Under the pieces are notes generated by a model, which saw only the letters and a program-made list of their open reading frames with translations, did not search any database and was not told where the DNA came from. From Amblyornis subalaris (taxonomy: Eukaryota > Chordata > Aves > Passeriformes > Ptilonorhynchidae), in NCBI GenBank assembly GCA_018881555.1, contig JACAXG010000052.1:2790001-2854000 (forward strand): a stretch of 64,000 bases of DNA. The letters are read 5' to 3'. The translations under genes and the position numbers were made by a program. How positions within the stretch are numbered: the stretch's first letter is position 1; each line of letters opens with the position of its first letter. Below are positions 38,231 through 49,612 of this stretch, piece after piece.

Positions 38231-39857
38231 GTAAGATAAGCTTTTGGAATGCATCTTGAATGTAACAAGAACTTAATGTTTACATATAGGTGATGGGAAT
38301 GGTATTCTTGGCTATCTCACCACTGGTATACCTCTTAAGCTACACTGAAACTTAACATTTACTGTGAATAAACTTACAAACTGATGTCAAATGGAAGTGA
38401 AGTCTATATATTANTATTATTTATTCATTAGTCCTCTGTGGATTTAATACCCAGAGACAGTAAATACTTTACACAGCAAGACAAACGCCTGTCAGAATAC
38501 AGTAGCAAATGAGCAGCAGAAAGAAAGGCAGCAATATTATATTCGTGGTTCCTACTTCTCTCTATGCATAATAGGTTTGTATATTTTATTGCAAACCTAA
38601 AGCATAATAGGTTGGTGCATGACAGTAGGGTGCTAAAATGAAAATACAGCTTAATTATATACAAGGTTTCAAACAATTTGTTAAGGTGGAGCAGCACAAG
38701 CTGACACAGCAGTCACAGTAGCTCTGCAGCAACGTTATATTGTCAACAAGGGCTAACAGAGTATTCCAGCCTCTCTGTGGTTTTCTGAGCATTTCTGAAG
38801 GTTCTCCCATCAGTTGCTTTACAACTCCTCCCATGCTTCTAACATGTGATGTCTTCAGAAAGATCTCTCTTGCAATTCCTCATATGTAAATATGTGGAGT
38901 CTTCAGAATATCTCTCTTGCAATTCCCCATGAAAATTTAAATCCAGGTAACCTTTTTCTCACATAATAATTCTTTTTTTTTTTTAACAAAGGTTTTAAAG
39001 ATTGATATAATGTATAAAATATGCGACAAAAATGGTTTTGGTTTTTATTTTCTGCTTGGGACAGAGTTTGGGCCTTAAGTTATTTTTAGGATGTTGGGTT
39101 TGCTTTTGCTTTAACTGCGGTTTTTCTCCTGCAATGGTAGAGGCCCCAGCTTCAAAGTGCTGGTATTCACATAAGGAGCAGCTTGGTTAGTACTGCCAGC
39201 AGACAAGGAAGTCACAGAAACCTGTGGCCTGTGCTCTGTTTTTTTAAGCAAGTTCATTTGTTCCTTGTAAGTCCAAAATGAATTTCGTGTCATTTGCTTG
39301 AATTTTCAGGCAACAGATGTTTGGATGTGAAACTCGCCTACCTACATCCAGCAGTTTTAGGTCCATAGTGGAACTACACTTGATAAAACCTGAAAAATGC
39401 ATGCACTTTATAAAGAAAAGCACTGTAGGGCTAGAACTGTATCCAGAGCTTAGTTAAATAATGTAGAGGGAGGGGGAATGGCTCTTTTCCCTGCTTCAAG
39501 TTAATGCTGGGAGAATCCATTTCCTTTGAGAAAAGTGGCAACTGAACTTTTTCTGCATAGGAGAGATTCCTAAAGTGAGTATTTAGCACTTAATGCAGAA
39601 GCATTTCCAGTCCTTTAATTGCTTTGTTAAAAGACCTTTAGATAAACTTTCTGAAGAATTTTAGTAAGTGTTCACAATTCACTTACATAACAGTTATTCT
39701 AGAAAGCTGCAGAGTGTGAAATGTGATTTCCTTTCTGTGGGGAGAGAATTCAGTGGTATAAAATGCCTTACAGAGAATGCATTAATATAATTTTGCAAAA
39801 TGTTATACAAAAAGTACAGAAAAATTCTGATTTCATATTTCACATTATATTTTACAG
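38231..39857. other. probable intron
   Basis: Between two phase-matched candidate exons. Contains the tandem duplication at 38842-38930. No interspersed repeat seen. Confidence 0.4.
38842..38930. repeat. tandem duplication of about 48 bp
   Basis: 'tcttcagaaagatctctctt' with 'gcaattcctcat' (from 38852) recurs as 'tcttcagaatatctctcttg' with 'caattccccat' (from 38900), an offset of 48 bases. The copies differ by a few substitutions and one indel. Confidence 0.9.
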
Positions 39858-39957
39858 GCCTTCTGCTTCCAAAACGGCTATATTTTATAATGTTGGCTTC
39901 AAACACAGTGGAAAGCCTGCAGAATGGGAAAGTGATTTGCTCAGGCTAAAGGAATGA
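39858..39957 (+). CDS. candidate terminal coding exon with stop
   Basis: Acceptor 'ttcacattatattttacag' ends at 39857. The phase-2 frame (junction codon GG+G, Gly) reads PSASKTAIFYNVGFKHSG, then KPAEWESDLLRLKE, then TGA at 39955-39957. No usable donor lies before the stop. The phase fits 38230. A phase-1 frame is also open here and the segment at 41180 is an alternative phase-2 acceptor, so this 3' end is the best choice rather than the only one. Confidence 0.45.
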
Positions 39958-40573
39958 AAACATTCTGAGATCAGTTGGTAGCATCTGCCACTAATAGAGA
40001 ATTAGGGAGCTAATTTCCTCAAGGACAGATTACTTCCTAATTGTCCATTTTAAAGGTTCTTCTTTATGGTTGGCATTTATGCTGTGGTAGTTCCTACGGA
40101 TCGAACTACTACTGCATGCTGAGCAGACACACTAGAAATAACTAGTGGCAAAAATAACAAATAATCAAAATAACAGGGTACTGGCTGANGAGGAAAAATA
40201 TTCAGATGTATGGTATAATTTCCATCACAATTATTTTTGCTGTAAAGTGTGGATGGAGCCAGATAAATGACTGTTGGTAAACAGTGGCTTTCTCTATAGC
40301 TTTTCATTAACTGCTACACTACAGCCTCAGTCACGTGAGTTTTTAAGAGCTTCCAGCTTTCCTCAGTGCCTCAAATAATGTGTGCATTATTTTGGACTAA
40401 AACATCACTTTCTCCCTTTTAAGTCAAAATTTCCAAGAAAGAGGGGAAGTATCCATTCTCCCTCAGACGAAGAATATTTCAAGCTTAAATCTCATATCAG
40501 AATTTCTTTCCTTCTACAACACCTTCTTTACAAAAACCTATCCCAGGGAAAATTTTGAGTCACTGTATATGGA
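39958..40573 (+). other. possible 3' untranslated region
   Basis: If the TGA at 39957 is genuine, about 0.6 kb of AT-rich DNA follows to the first good AATAAA. No repeat or structured element seen here. Confidence 0.3.
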
Positions 40574-40579
40574 AATAAA
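40574..40579 (+). promoter_or_regulatory. candidate poly(A) signal
   Basis: AATAAA followed within about 15-45 bases by a T-rich tract (ttcttttctttccctgttat and onward), the layout of a vertebrate cleavage and polyadenylation site. It is the first such arrangement after the candidate stop codon. Confidence 0.35.
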
Positions 40580-40803
40580 TGCTTCTTTTCTTTCCCTGTT
40601 ATTTTTGATCTTGTTCGGATCCAGGAGAAAATGATGGAACAAACATAATAATTTAGGTCAGCTAATTATATAATCACACAAATAACTATAAAAAGAAACA
40701 AACAAGAAGCATAAGGGTAAAGGGTTATATACACATTGGTGCATTAGGCCATAAAAGGTATTTTCCACTCTGCCAGCCAGCAATACTGCAAGTGTCTCTT
40801 CAG

Positions 40804-40980
40804 ACTAATCATATTAAACTGAAGCTAATATGTACAATGAGAGAGGAACAGAAGAATTTCTCTACATGGCCTAGAACTGGAGAGTTTAAGGACTACAAAT
40901 ACAAAGTTTCACCCCCAAAATATTCTGAAAGTGTGTTAAGAATGGACAGTCTACATAAAAGGGAACCTTTAAAAGAGAAA
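40804..40980 (+). CDS. isolated exon-like segment, unidentified
   Basis: A 177-base segment following 'tactgcaagtgtctcttcag' (ends 40803) and open through to AAA|GTGTGT (40981), phase 0 to 0. The peptide is charged and includes KNFSTWPRTGEFKDYKYKVS and RMDSLHKREPLKEK. It looks protein-like but does not fit in phase after the 38123 or 39858 segments, and it lies beyond the candidate poly(A) signal. It could belong to another transcript or be chance. Confidence 0.25.
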
Positions 40981-43733
40981 GTGTGTTGTGTATTTTTCTG
41001 CAGAGGGATATTTAAGAACAGAAGATGAATGCTATGGAACAAGGGACCACTGGGTTGTTGCTATTACTACATTTCCTGGGTAATTTTTACTTTGCCTCAT
41101 GGAATATCACTGTAGCTCTGGGCTTTTTCTTTGTAGTGTCTGTGCTATTTTGAATGCCTGATGTTGTTCTTTTTCTTAGGCTCTTCTCATTTGCTTGCGG
41201 GAGTTTTGTTATAAAAGGAGAACCACAGGGAAGATTCAAAGAAGGAAATATTGACACTCCCAAAAGAGTGGTGGGTACAAGCCACAGAAACATCATTTTC
41301 TCAGCAGATCATACACCACACCCTTGCTCATTTATGACGATGTGCTATGGTGCCTAATGCGTTAGGCTGACTTGCAATGAGTTTGTCACTCCGGCACAGT
41401 TTGGGCTGGGTATTCAGGTTTCCATTTAGTATCTTTGCTAAACCTAACTTTAAGCTAGTACTTTACTTTGCCTGTGTTAAGAAAAAAGCTTCAGCGTGTG
41501 TCAATATTGTGCTGGATCAATACTTCAGTGCATGCCTAAAAGTAGGACTTTTCCCTTTTTTTAAATAGGGTTGTTTCAGACTTCCTATAAATAGCACAGG
41601 TTCTCATTTCAGGTACCTCAAGGTGTAGCTAAACACGTTGTTCCAAATTTTTTTTCGTACATCATACTAACTTTAAATAATCACTATAATACTTTGATCC
41701 AGAGCCTGCCAAGCTTCTCCCAGGGGTGCAGAAATGAGAGAAAACAAATTTCCTTCACATCCTTCTCAAACTACATAAGGACAAGGGAATGAAAGATCTG
41801 ATACTGTCTCCATCTGGGCTTCTGTCAGTATTCTAGTAAATGCTGCAGTGAAATTATTTTATAACTGTCCTGGGAATATTAATGCTATTTATTCCTGGGC
41901 AGTGAGCATGGCATAAATATAGTATTTTAAGACTTTTCATTCAATACACTGTATTTTACTGAGATGATTTCAAAGTGTTGGGCCATGGTATTCATCTTCT
42001 GTTGAGCTCATAATAAAAATACTCCTTTGATGAGATCAGGTTGTCATGTTTTACCACCAGGGATTGAGCCTTGTTTCCAGTGTAAGTTCTTCCCACTGAG
42101 TTCAGTGGTATCCATCAAATCAGAAGTGTCCCTGCCAACGTTTCTTTGTGTCTCTTCTAATGCCAACATATTCTTTTAGATTCTCAGCTTCAGTATTACC
42201 AGGCAGTTTTTCAGTCTTCATAAGTGGTAGGCAGTGGGTGTGACTTGAAATTTCAGCTGAGCTGGAAAGGATGATCAACAGATCTATTCCCTTTCTGTTG
42301 CCATGTATTCTGACAGTTGTTGTATATGCTTTGTTAGGTTTTGCTTTCTGGTTTTCTGACTGAATTGCTCACAAGGTAGTATTCAGAGATCTTCAGAGGT
42401 GCTTTTCAGATGCTCCTGCACAACCAACTTGATTGCTCATTCTTTGTGTCCTCTGCTTTTGAGAGATTTGTTTTGTTTTGTTTCTAAAAAAATGCATTAA
42501 CTCCTTCTGAGAATTTGCTTTCTGATGTAGCAGCTTTCCAACTGTTCTTTTCTTCCATTCTTCAAGATCACTTAATTTCAATTATATAATTCTCTCTCAC
42601 TGCATATAGGTGTAATACATCAGAATATTGCCATGGAATCTGGCTTTTCATTCATTCCATTTNGATTTCTGCTTAAAATCAAGGAGCTCAAAATTCTTTT
42701 AATGTACTTATTCTGTATGCAAAACTGCATGTGGTGAACAAATTACAATCATTGTATCACAAGTTTCAGGAAGGACTATGCAAAATCGCTTTTTTCCCCT
42801 GGTATCTGAAACTATTTGATTTCCACTCAGAATATTTAACCTTCCTGAGCCATGTCTACATGTTTTACATAATGATTATAATTCTGTAATGTTATTTTTG
42901 TGTAGACATTATACGAACCACATGTTCTAATAAAAAACAGTGGCTGTAGCTGAATATCTGCACCACTTAATTTTTCTGCTCTTGTAGGAACAATGCTTGT
43001 ACTGTTTTACTACATTTTTTGTGTGTGTTATGGTTTAATGTTTTTGACATGAAACATGTATTGCTGTTATTTTCCACTAGAAGGTTTTTGTTCCTCATTT
43101 CTTTTTCCATTGGCTATTTCTAGTAGTCTTATCCTTTACTATTCAGGGTCAAATACAGGGGAAAAAAAATTCACTAGGTTGAAAAGGGAAGAGTGTAGAC
43201 TATTCTATTTTTCCCCATACCTATCATAAGCCTGTTGGTTTACAAAGGCTAAAAACTACTTAGCTACAAAACCTCTGTTACCAGATGAGAACTTTCCTCC
43301 TTGTGAGGATGGAAACACCCTTTGATGACTCAGGATGACCTAGAGAGACATTGAGCCCTCAGAGAGGGCCTGACTCAGAGAGGTAGCCCAAGGACTATTT
43401 GCAGGCTCTTCTCACACCACCAAGTCCCAATCCACAGCTGCCTGCTTCTGCCATAGCCGTGCCTGGTGGCTCATTCAGATTCCACGCACTTTCAACAGGC
43501 CAGCTCTGTGAAATGAGGAGGTGATGGCACAACCAGCTTTCTCCACAACACCTAGTACAGCAGGTTTGTCTTGGGGTGACATGAGCATCAGGATTCATCG
43601 CTTGAGCTCCAGCTCCTCTGTTCAGTGCTGCAAATATTTCCATCTGAAATGGAGACAAAATGGGGACTGTNTTATACACCCTGAGGCTAGAGAGGCCAGA
43701 AGGTCTCATTTTTCTCTTACGTCAGGTCAATCT
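40981..43733. other. non-genic stretch
   Basis: Two tentative coding-like pieces only. One is a plus frame behind 'gttgttctttttcttag' (41180-41357, ends in TAA). The other is a minus-strand lysine- and glutamine-rich frame at 42393-42581 (EEWKKRTVGKLLHQKANSQK) that continues in other frames to about 42250. Neither can be assigned. The last 400 bases are somewhat GC-richer. Confidence 0.4.
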
Positions 43734-44025
43734 TGTAGTGGTATTTGTCCAACTCAACAGGAGATGACAGAGAGACCGCTGGTGTTGCGGTGGTTCGGGC
43801 CACCGCTGGAATGACCAGAGAGCCGCAGGGCCCAAAAACAACCCGACCTCGCTGGTGGGCCATCACAAAGGTTTGAGAATCCCCCTTAGTTAGGGTGACT
43901 TCCCGCAATAGCTCGCTTTCAATGTAATAGTATATGGATTTCCCCCGGTTTGGATTGGTTTGCCGTTCACCCCTTTGTTCCATCTATGTACACCCTCTAG
44001 AAATTTCTTTTTGATTGTAACGCCC

Positions 44026-44111
44026 ATTGGCTCCCTTCCCTTAATCCCTCCTTTTCTGTACCCCTATTGGTCCCCTTACCCCTCCTCCGCCCCTGACCCT
44101 CAGCCCATTGG
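44026..44111 (+). promoter_or_regulatory. LTR promoter: three inverted CCAAT boxes and a GC box
   Basis: ATTGG occurs at 44026-44030, 44066-44070 and 44107-44111, spaced 40 and 41 bases. The last two flank a GC box (ctccgcccc, about 44085-44093). A TATA-like motif follows about 30 bases downstream. CCAAT pentamers are the known target of NF-Y and GC boxes of Sp-family factors. The regular spacing is near four helical turns, so all sites would face one side of the DNA. Activity is inferred only. Confidence 0.6.
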
Positions 44112-44198
44112 CTCTGTTGCTCTGCCCGCCCTCCGGACCTCATACTTAAGCCTGTACCCTGCCCTCCATCTTGGTTCTTTGTCCCTGGATCCTCCACA

Positions 44199-44204
44199 AT
44201 AAAC
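44199..44204 (+). promoter_or_regulatory. LTR poly(A) signal
   Basis: AATAAA within 'ctccacaataaaccttgttg', followed by a GT-rich stretch (gtgtgtgtgtgcgtgtgtg near 44272). Its equivalent in copy 1 is TTTATT at 7022-7027 on the plus strand. Confidence 0.7.
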
Positions 44205-44420
44205 CTTGTTGCTGGACCCCATATGAAGGACCCTTCTCGCCTGTTTGCCACCAGCCGTCGCTTTGTTCCTGTGTGTGTGTGCGTGTGTGCCCCGCACCAA
44301 CGGGAGTGTGCGTGGCTGCGCCTTCGTCTGGCCCCTCTGTGCCGAAGCGGTTTCCCCTAATCTGGGGACACTTCTGGAAGGCTGTGGCACCTCACCACCG
44401 CCTCACGCCGCGGCATGCTG

Positions 44421-47031
44421 GGACAGTTTTTATTTTTCAGTGAAAAATGGGAGGTTCAACATTTTCAGTCACACCCCAGAAATGTACAGATTTCACCCAG
44501 AACTTCTTGATTTCATGGAAAGATAACATTTCCTGGTAACAGCTCTGCTTGATATGAAAGTTAACTGTCAAAATTTTCCCTGAGACTTTCCTGAAATTTT
44601 TCAGATAGTGTTTGATTTTAGATCTGCAACTATATTTAGGGTGAATTAAGAAGGNCTCCTGAAGAAAATCCTGCGTGAATTGCTTTTTTTAAAATAACTG
44701 CATTACTTGGGTTTACCTAAAAGGCGCTAATGTCTTTATAAAGGAATTCTCTGTGGCTTGATGCTATTTAAACGTTGGCATTTAAACCTGGAAGCTTACT
44801 GTAGTTCAGTTGCTCAGCCCTTGGCACATCAGTGGAGGAAAAGCTCTGTTTCATCCAGCTTAACTTCTTACTCATTTAGAGGTTAAAAAAGGCTGGATTC
44901 TCTCAGTCAAACAACTGTGACACTGGACAAAAAGACTTTGGGGCTGGGAAATGAAACTTTTTGCATCAGTAAAAAAAACCCTAAAGAAAAATTGTGTCCA
45001 TTTTGTAACAGGAAGGGTGCTGTACTCCAAAGTTTCAGAGTATTTAAAAAAAAAGAAACCAACAAACACTGGTTTGGAGAAGATACAGATGAGTTAACAC
45101 CTGTTAGCACCTGGAACAGGCAGATTGATGGGCTGCAGCTTCTACAGAGAAGTCAATAGAAGTGTACCTCCTTCACATGTCCAAAATCTTAGGCTGATCT
45201 CTGTAAGCTAAAATTTTAGCTGATATAACCCTATAGTTCTTTTTTTTGTGTAAAATAAGATAAATTTTTTAGATTAATTTTTCAGATAATGCTGGGGGAA
45301 AGAAGGGAGAAAGTAAAGTGTCTTTGCTGTCACAAATCACTTTGGACACCTGCAAAGAGAGATGAGGACAGGAAAAAGACATGAGCATTGATCACGTAAG
45401 TCTCCGGCTGCATTGCTGAAGAACAAATCAGAAACTCTGACAACCACTAGAAAANAGCTACAAAAGCTGTGCCATTAACTCCAGTGTGTTTCCAGGTCTT
45501 TATGGTACTGCCCTGACAAGCATCTGTTGAAGGATACTTAACTCCAAAATACCTTGGGTAACACATGACTCTGTATTGTCCTCTATTTCCATGAAGCTAA
45601 AAACCACCAACATTTGTGCAAATTATTTCTGAAATCCACAATCACACAGCAAGATGTATGAAAATATCCTGTGGCTTAATGGAATAAAAACTGAATCCAA
45701 GTAATTTTTTTGACCTATGGTTCAGAGAATAATTGTACCCTGTGTACACCTAGGACTCACCATAACAACTATTTCCACCTTTGGAACTGTAAAAACAAAT
45801 GGCAATTTAACAATGCAGTCCCTCATTTTTAATCCAAAAACAATTGATTGGGGATTGTTTTCTTAGATTTGGGGTTTTTTTGTGGAGTTGTGTTTGTTTG
45901 CAGGTTTTTTGCTTTAGGTCTTTCTTGTTCATTTAACTCTTGCAAATCACACTGCATGTCTTTTATTTCAATCTTCTTTTCACATCTTTATGTACAAGGT
46001 CAAAGATTATAAGTCTAATAAGTAACATAGTGTTTTGCCGTGTAGATGTGCAATACTTGCACTTGTGTTCTTGTCTTCCACCTCCCAGCTTGCTTTCCAA
46101 ATGGCACCCAAGAGATTAATATCCATTTGAGTTAATGCTTAAGTTAAAACTCCAGTTCTGGCTTCCATCCAATAGAAGTGTGTGTGATACCATGGAAGCT
46201 GATAGTCCAAGCATTAAAGCTTTTTATTAGCTTTCACACATGGATTGTTTGCTATATGGGGTTCTTAAAAATTGGTTCTATTTTTTTACTCNATTTTGAT
46301 AAAATAGCATTAAACATTTCATAGTTCAGAACAAATCAGCAAATGGTTTTCAGTGTTTATAGTCTATGAAGTAGTTACATGCAAAGCACAGTACACTTAA
46401 AACCCGAAGAATTTCATGATAAATAAAAAAAATTCAAAGATGAGATACAGTAATTTCTTTGCTCACTGTAAATATTACATGATTATACTACTGTGCTGAT
46501 TATCTACATGGTACTCCATGTATATGCCTTGCAAGATCCTGAGTAATGGATTAAATGCCTGTGAGGGCACTGTCTCTACTTAATATTATGCAGAAGATGG
46601 TAGGACAAGAAGAGGAAAGAATGTAGTGATGTTAATCTATCTCATCCCTTTATGATCCTGGGCTACCTGTGGACCCAAAGGAATTTTTGCAGCCCTCGGC
46701 TGAAGTCTTCAGTTTTGGGGAATCTGTGGGAAAACTTAAGGCTACAGAGAATTTCACCAGTGGCATAAGCTACAGCCTCCATCTCAAGTAGTCTTCATAT
46801 GCCCACTCCTACATCCATCTATAAACAAGCAAAAAGATTTACAGTAACTAGATTTGATGGTTGCAAACCAGTAATGCTTATTACCCCACTTTCACAATAG
46901 AAATAGGAGAGCTTTGCACAAAAAAAGGAAACTTTTTTTAAAAACAGTGTATGAAATATGACTGAAAAGGGATTCATATTTTCAAAAAATAGAGAAATTT
47001 GGGGTTTTCAAATAAACATTTTCCCCACCTT
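44421..47031. other. non-genic stretch
   Basis: AT-rich. Short frames on both strands (44872-45159) without character. No repeat family or RNA recognised. Confidence 0.45.
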
Positions 47032-47416
47032 TAGGTGTCGATTCAGCCTGGAGAAGAGAGGACTCCAGGGAAAACTCACAGCAGCCTTCCAGTATCTGAA
47101 GAGAACCTACAAGAAGGGTGGAAAGGAGCTTTATGCAAGGGCATGTAGTGATAGAACAAGTGACAATGGCTTTAAGCTGAAAGAGGGTAGATTAAGATTA
47201 GATATCAGGAAGAAATTCTTTGCTGTGAGGGTGGTGAGGCACTGGAACAGGTTGCCCAGAGAAAGTGTAGATGCCCTGGAAGTGTTCAAGTCTGGGTTGA
47301 ATGGGATTTGAGCAACCTGGCCTAGTGGAAGGTGTCCCTCCCCGTGGCAGGGGAGCTGGAACTAGATAATATTTAAGGTCCCCTCCAACNCAAACCATTC
47401 TATGATTTTGTGATTC
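47032..47416 (+). mobile_element. CR1 LINE 3' fragment with open ORF2 C-terminus
   Basis: Starts at 'tcgattcagcctggagaaga' and ends with 'aaaccattctatgattttgtgattc', the CR1 tail. The reading frame from about 47040 to 47311 is uninterrupted and encodes the conserved C-terminal part of the CR1 reverse-transcriptase protein (FSLEKRGLQGKLTAAFQYLK, then VRVVRHWNRLPRESVDALEV). It is followed by the 3' UTR with 'ggagctggaactagataata' and 'aaggtcccctccaac'. 5'-truncated to under 400 bases, so unable to move by itself. One of the better preserved CR1 copies here. Confidence 0.95.
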
Positions 47417-49612
47417 GTGGAAATTTTTATGTTCCCAGTAAAGAGTTGGTATCAAGAAATTTCCCACTTTATAAAAAAGATTAAAGTTCTCACAATGCTA
47501 TGTACTAGAGGACCTCTAGTTCCATTGGGTCATGGGATATTTTAGCTTTTATCTAAAAGCACATATTGTATGTCCTTGTTCTTACTAAGTTTCACTGTAC
47601 TTTGTAAGTGAACATTGCAATCACTGAAGACAATACAACTCAACAACCCACAACTATTATAACTTTACAAGCAGTATACAGCCACACTGCACACTATATT
47701 TGCACAGCAACATTGAAATGAAAACACTCACGTTTTCCTCCTACATGAGTATGATGTTGTGCAGAGGAGCTATGACTCCCCTTATTTTAAGAGGAAACCA
47801 GAGTATTCACCTACCTAAAAAACATTAATTTGTTAACAACTTTCATTGGTTTACTTTTATTTTTATCTCATTTTTCAGTAGATCCAAATATGTGGATCAA
47901 AAGACTTACAGCTCCCTGGTTTGCTTAATGACCTGCCATGAATGCCCTGCTTGCCTTTATCAATTTACTGCACATTGCAGAATACTTCTCTTTCTAAAAA
48001 ATAGTTAAGTGAAAACAGGAAAAACACCCTCCCTCCACAACTGCACATGCTAATGTGCCTCCTATTGACTCTACCTTCAAGCATCTGGCATAATGACTTT
48101 CATTCAAGTTCCTAGAGTATTTTAGAATGGAATGACTCATTTGAAACGTGTGTCTGCCAGTGGGTCTTGAAGCTCCAAGATGCACCATGTGAGAGAAGAG
48201 AGTGCTTAGCACCTCACTGATTAAGGCTGCACTAATGAAGTTGAGTTATTGAAACCGTTTATTTTCAGTCAGTTGTCTATTCTTGATCTTATTATTACTG
48301 TACCATATTTATTATTGCATTATCAGTTATTAAGAGGAGAACAGAATGAACTCTATTTCTATTTCCCTGCCATGGGGCACAAGTACATTTTTAATGTTTT
48401 CTCCATATAGATTTCCCTGCTTCTCTTTTGAGGGTGGGAATTTTGGGTTTGTTTTCTGTCCCTATGAGTTATAGCTGATTTACAGCCAGTGTACGGGGAG
48501 TCTGTGACACTGAACTGATATGAAATGTGAACAAAGCAGTGGTGTGCCCCATATCAATGTGTAGTAGAAATTTTATCTTCATCATCNAATGTTAAAACAT
48601 TCAGAGGATGAGGTAAATAAAAGCAGATGTCTGGATTTCACTAATTTACTGTTAGCAGCATTTTCCTTGTTTTCAATAAAGCGATAGTTGCAGGAGGCCC
48701 CTTCATTGATCGCCCAGTGATACTAGCTGTTCTGAAACCTTAGAGTGAGGGACTGAACAGTTCAAAATACACCATAATCTCCAAAGAGAAGGCAAACAAA
48801 TATGGGTTTAGGTCCTATATTGGTGGTTTTGGCATCCTGTTAAAAAATCCCATTATCTGCACCAGTAGTCTCCATGCTATTACTTCTCTAGGAACCCTTC
48901 TTGACGGCTAAATATTAAACTAGACTTATAGATAATGCACTTATGCCATGTGATATAAAATATCAAGTGTAGGTACAAAGAGCATTAAAAGTATCTAGGT
49001 GAATGTTTAAGTACAGAATTTGCCATGGCCCCATGAAAGGGCTGACATGGGAGCAGCTACAAGTCAGTGTGTAATTAATGAGGACAAATTGGTTCACTGT
49101 ACTTAAAGTGAACCAATTATAAGCACACCATAAATGCAGTAACAATAACTGACTCTTCAGATTTCAGTTTAACTAAAGAGGTCTCTGTGTTTGTACCAAC
49201 TCCAGGTTGGTACTTTACTTTGGCAGCATGAGTCCGCTTTTGAAGTGAGAATAACACAGTATGGTCCAAATGTATCTCATTTTCATTGACATAACAATAC
49301 CTTTTTCCTTCTCTGGATAAGAAAGTGAGTAGAAATGTGAGGTGAAAGGTGAGATGGACTCATGTATCCACAGCGGACAGTATTTCAGTAACNTTTTCAC
49401 AGACAATGTGAAGACCCCCTGCAGCCATACAATCAGAAAACAACCACAGGGCAGCAGTGCTTGAAGTCAAGACACCTGAATTGTGGTCTGAGCTTCCTTA
49501 ATGCTAAGGTGATGGGTGATAGTGTGAAGAGATGATGCAACTCTGAAAATTAAAATTGTTTTCCTTTTGTTGCTTATAAATAGAAATTTCCTTAAGCAGC
49601 CATTTTAATGGA
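47417..49612. other. non-genic stretch
   Basis: No gene or repeat supported. A few N bases (48587, 49393). AT-rich throughout. Confidence 0.45.

Larger units (their letters stand above)
43734..44420 (+). mobile_element. endogenous retrovirus solo LTR (copy 2)
   Basis: About 690 bases of CpG-containing, GC-richer DNA starting TGTAG and related to the minus-strand LTR at 6870-7346. It has the order expected of an LTR: a U3 with CCAAT and GC boxes, a TATA-like 'catacttaag' (44141-44150), AATAAA (44199-44204), then a GT-rich U5. No coding region flanks it, so it is a solo LTR. Boundaries are approximate (3' end 44415-44424), and I could not find a convincing target-site duplication. It is longer in U3 than copy 1. 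Confidence 0.75.

Noticed and set aside
43960..44526. Several overlapping frames of 80-97 codons on both strands
   Set aside because: All fall in the GC-rich LTR copy 2 and are by-products of its composition.
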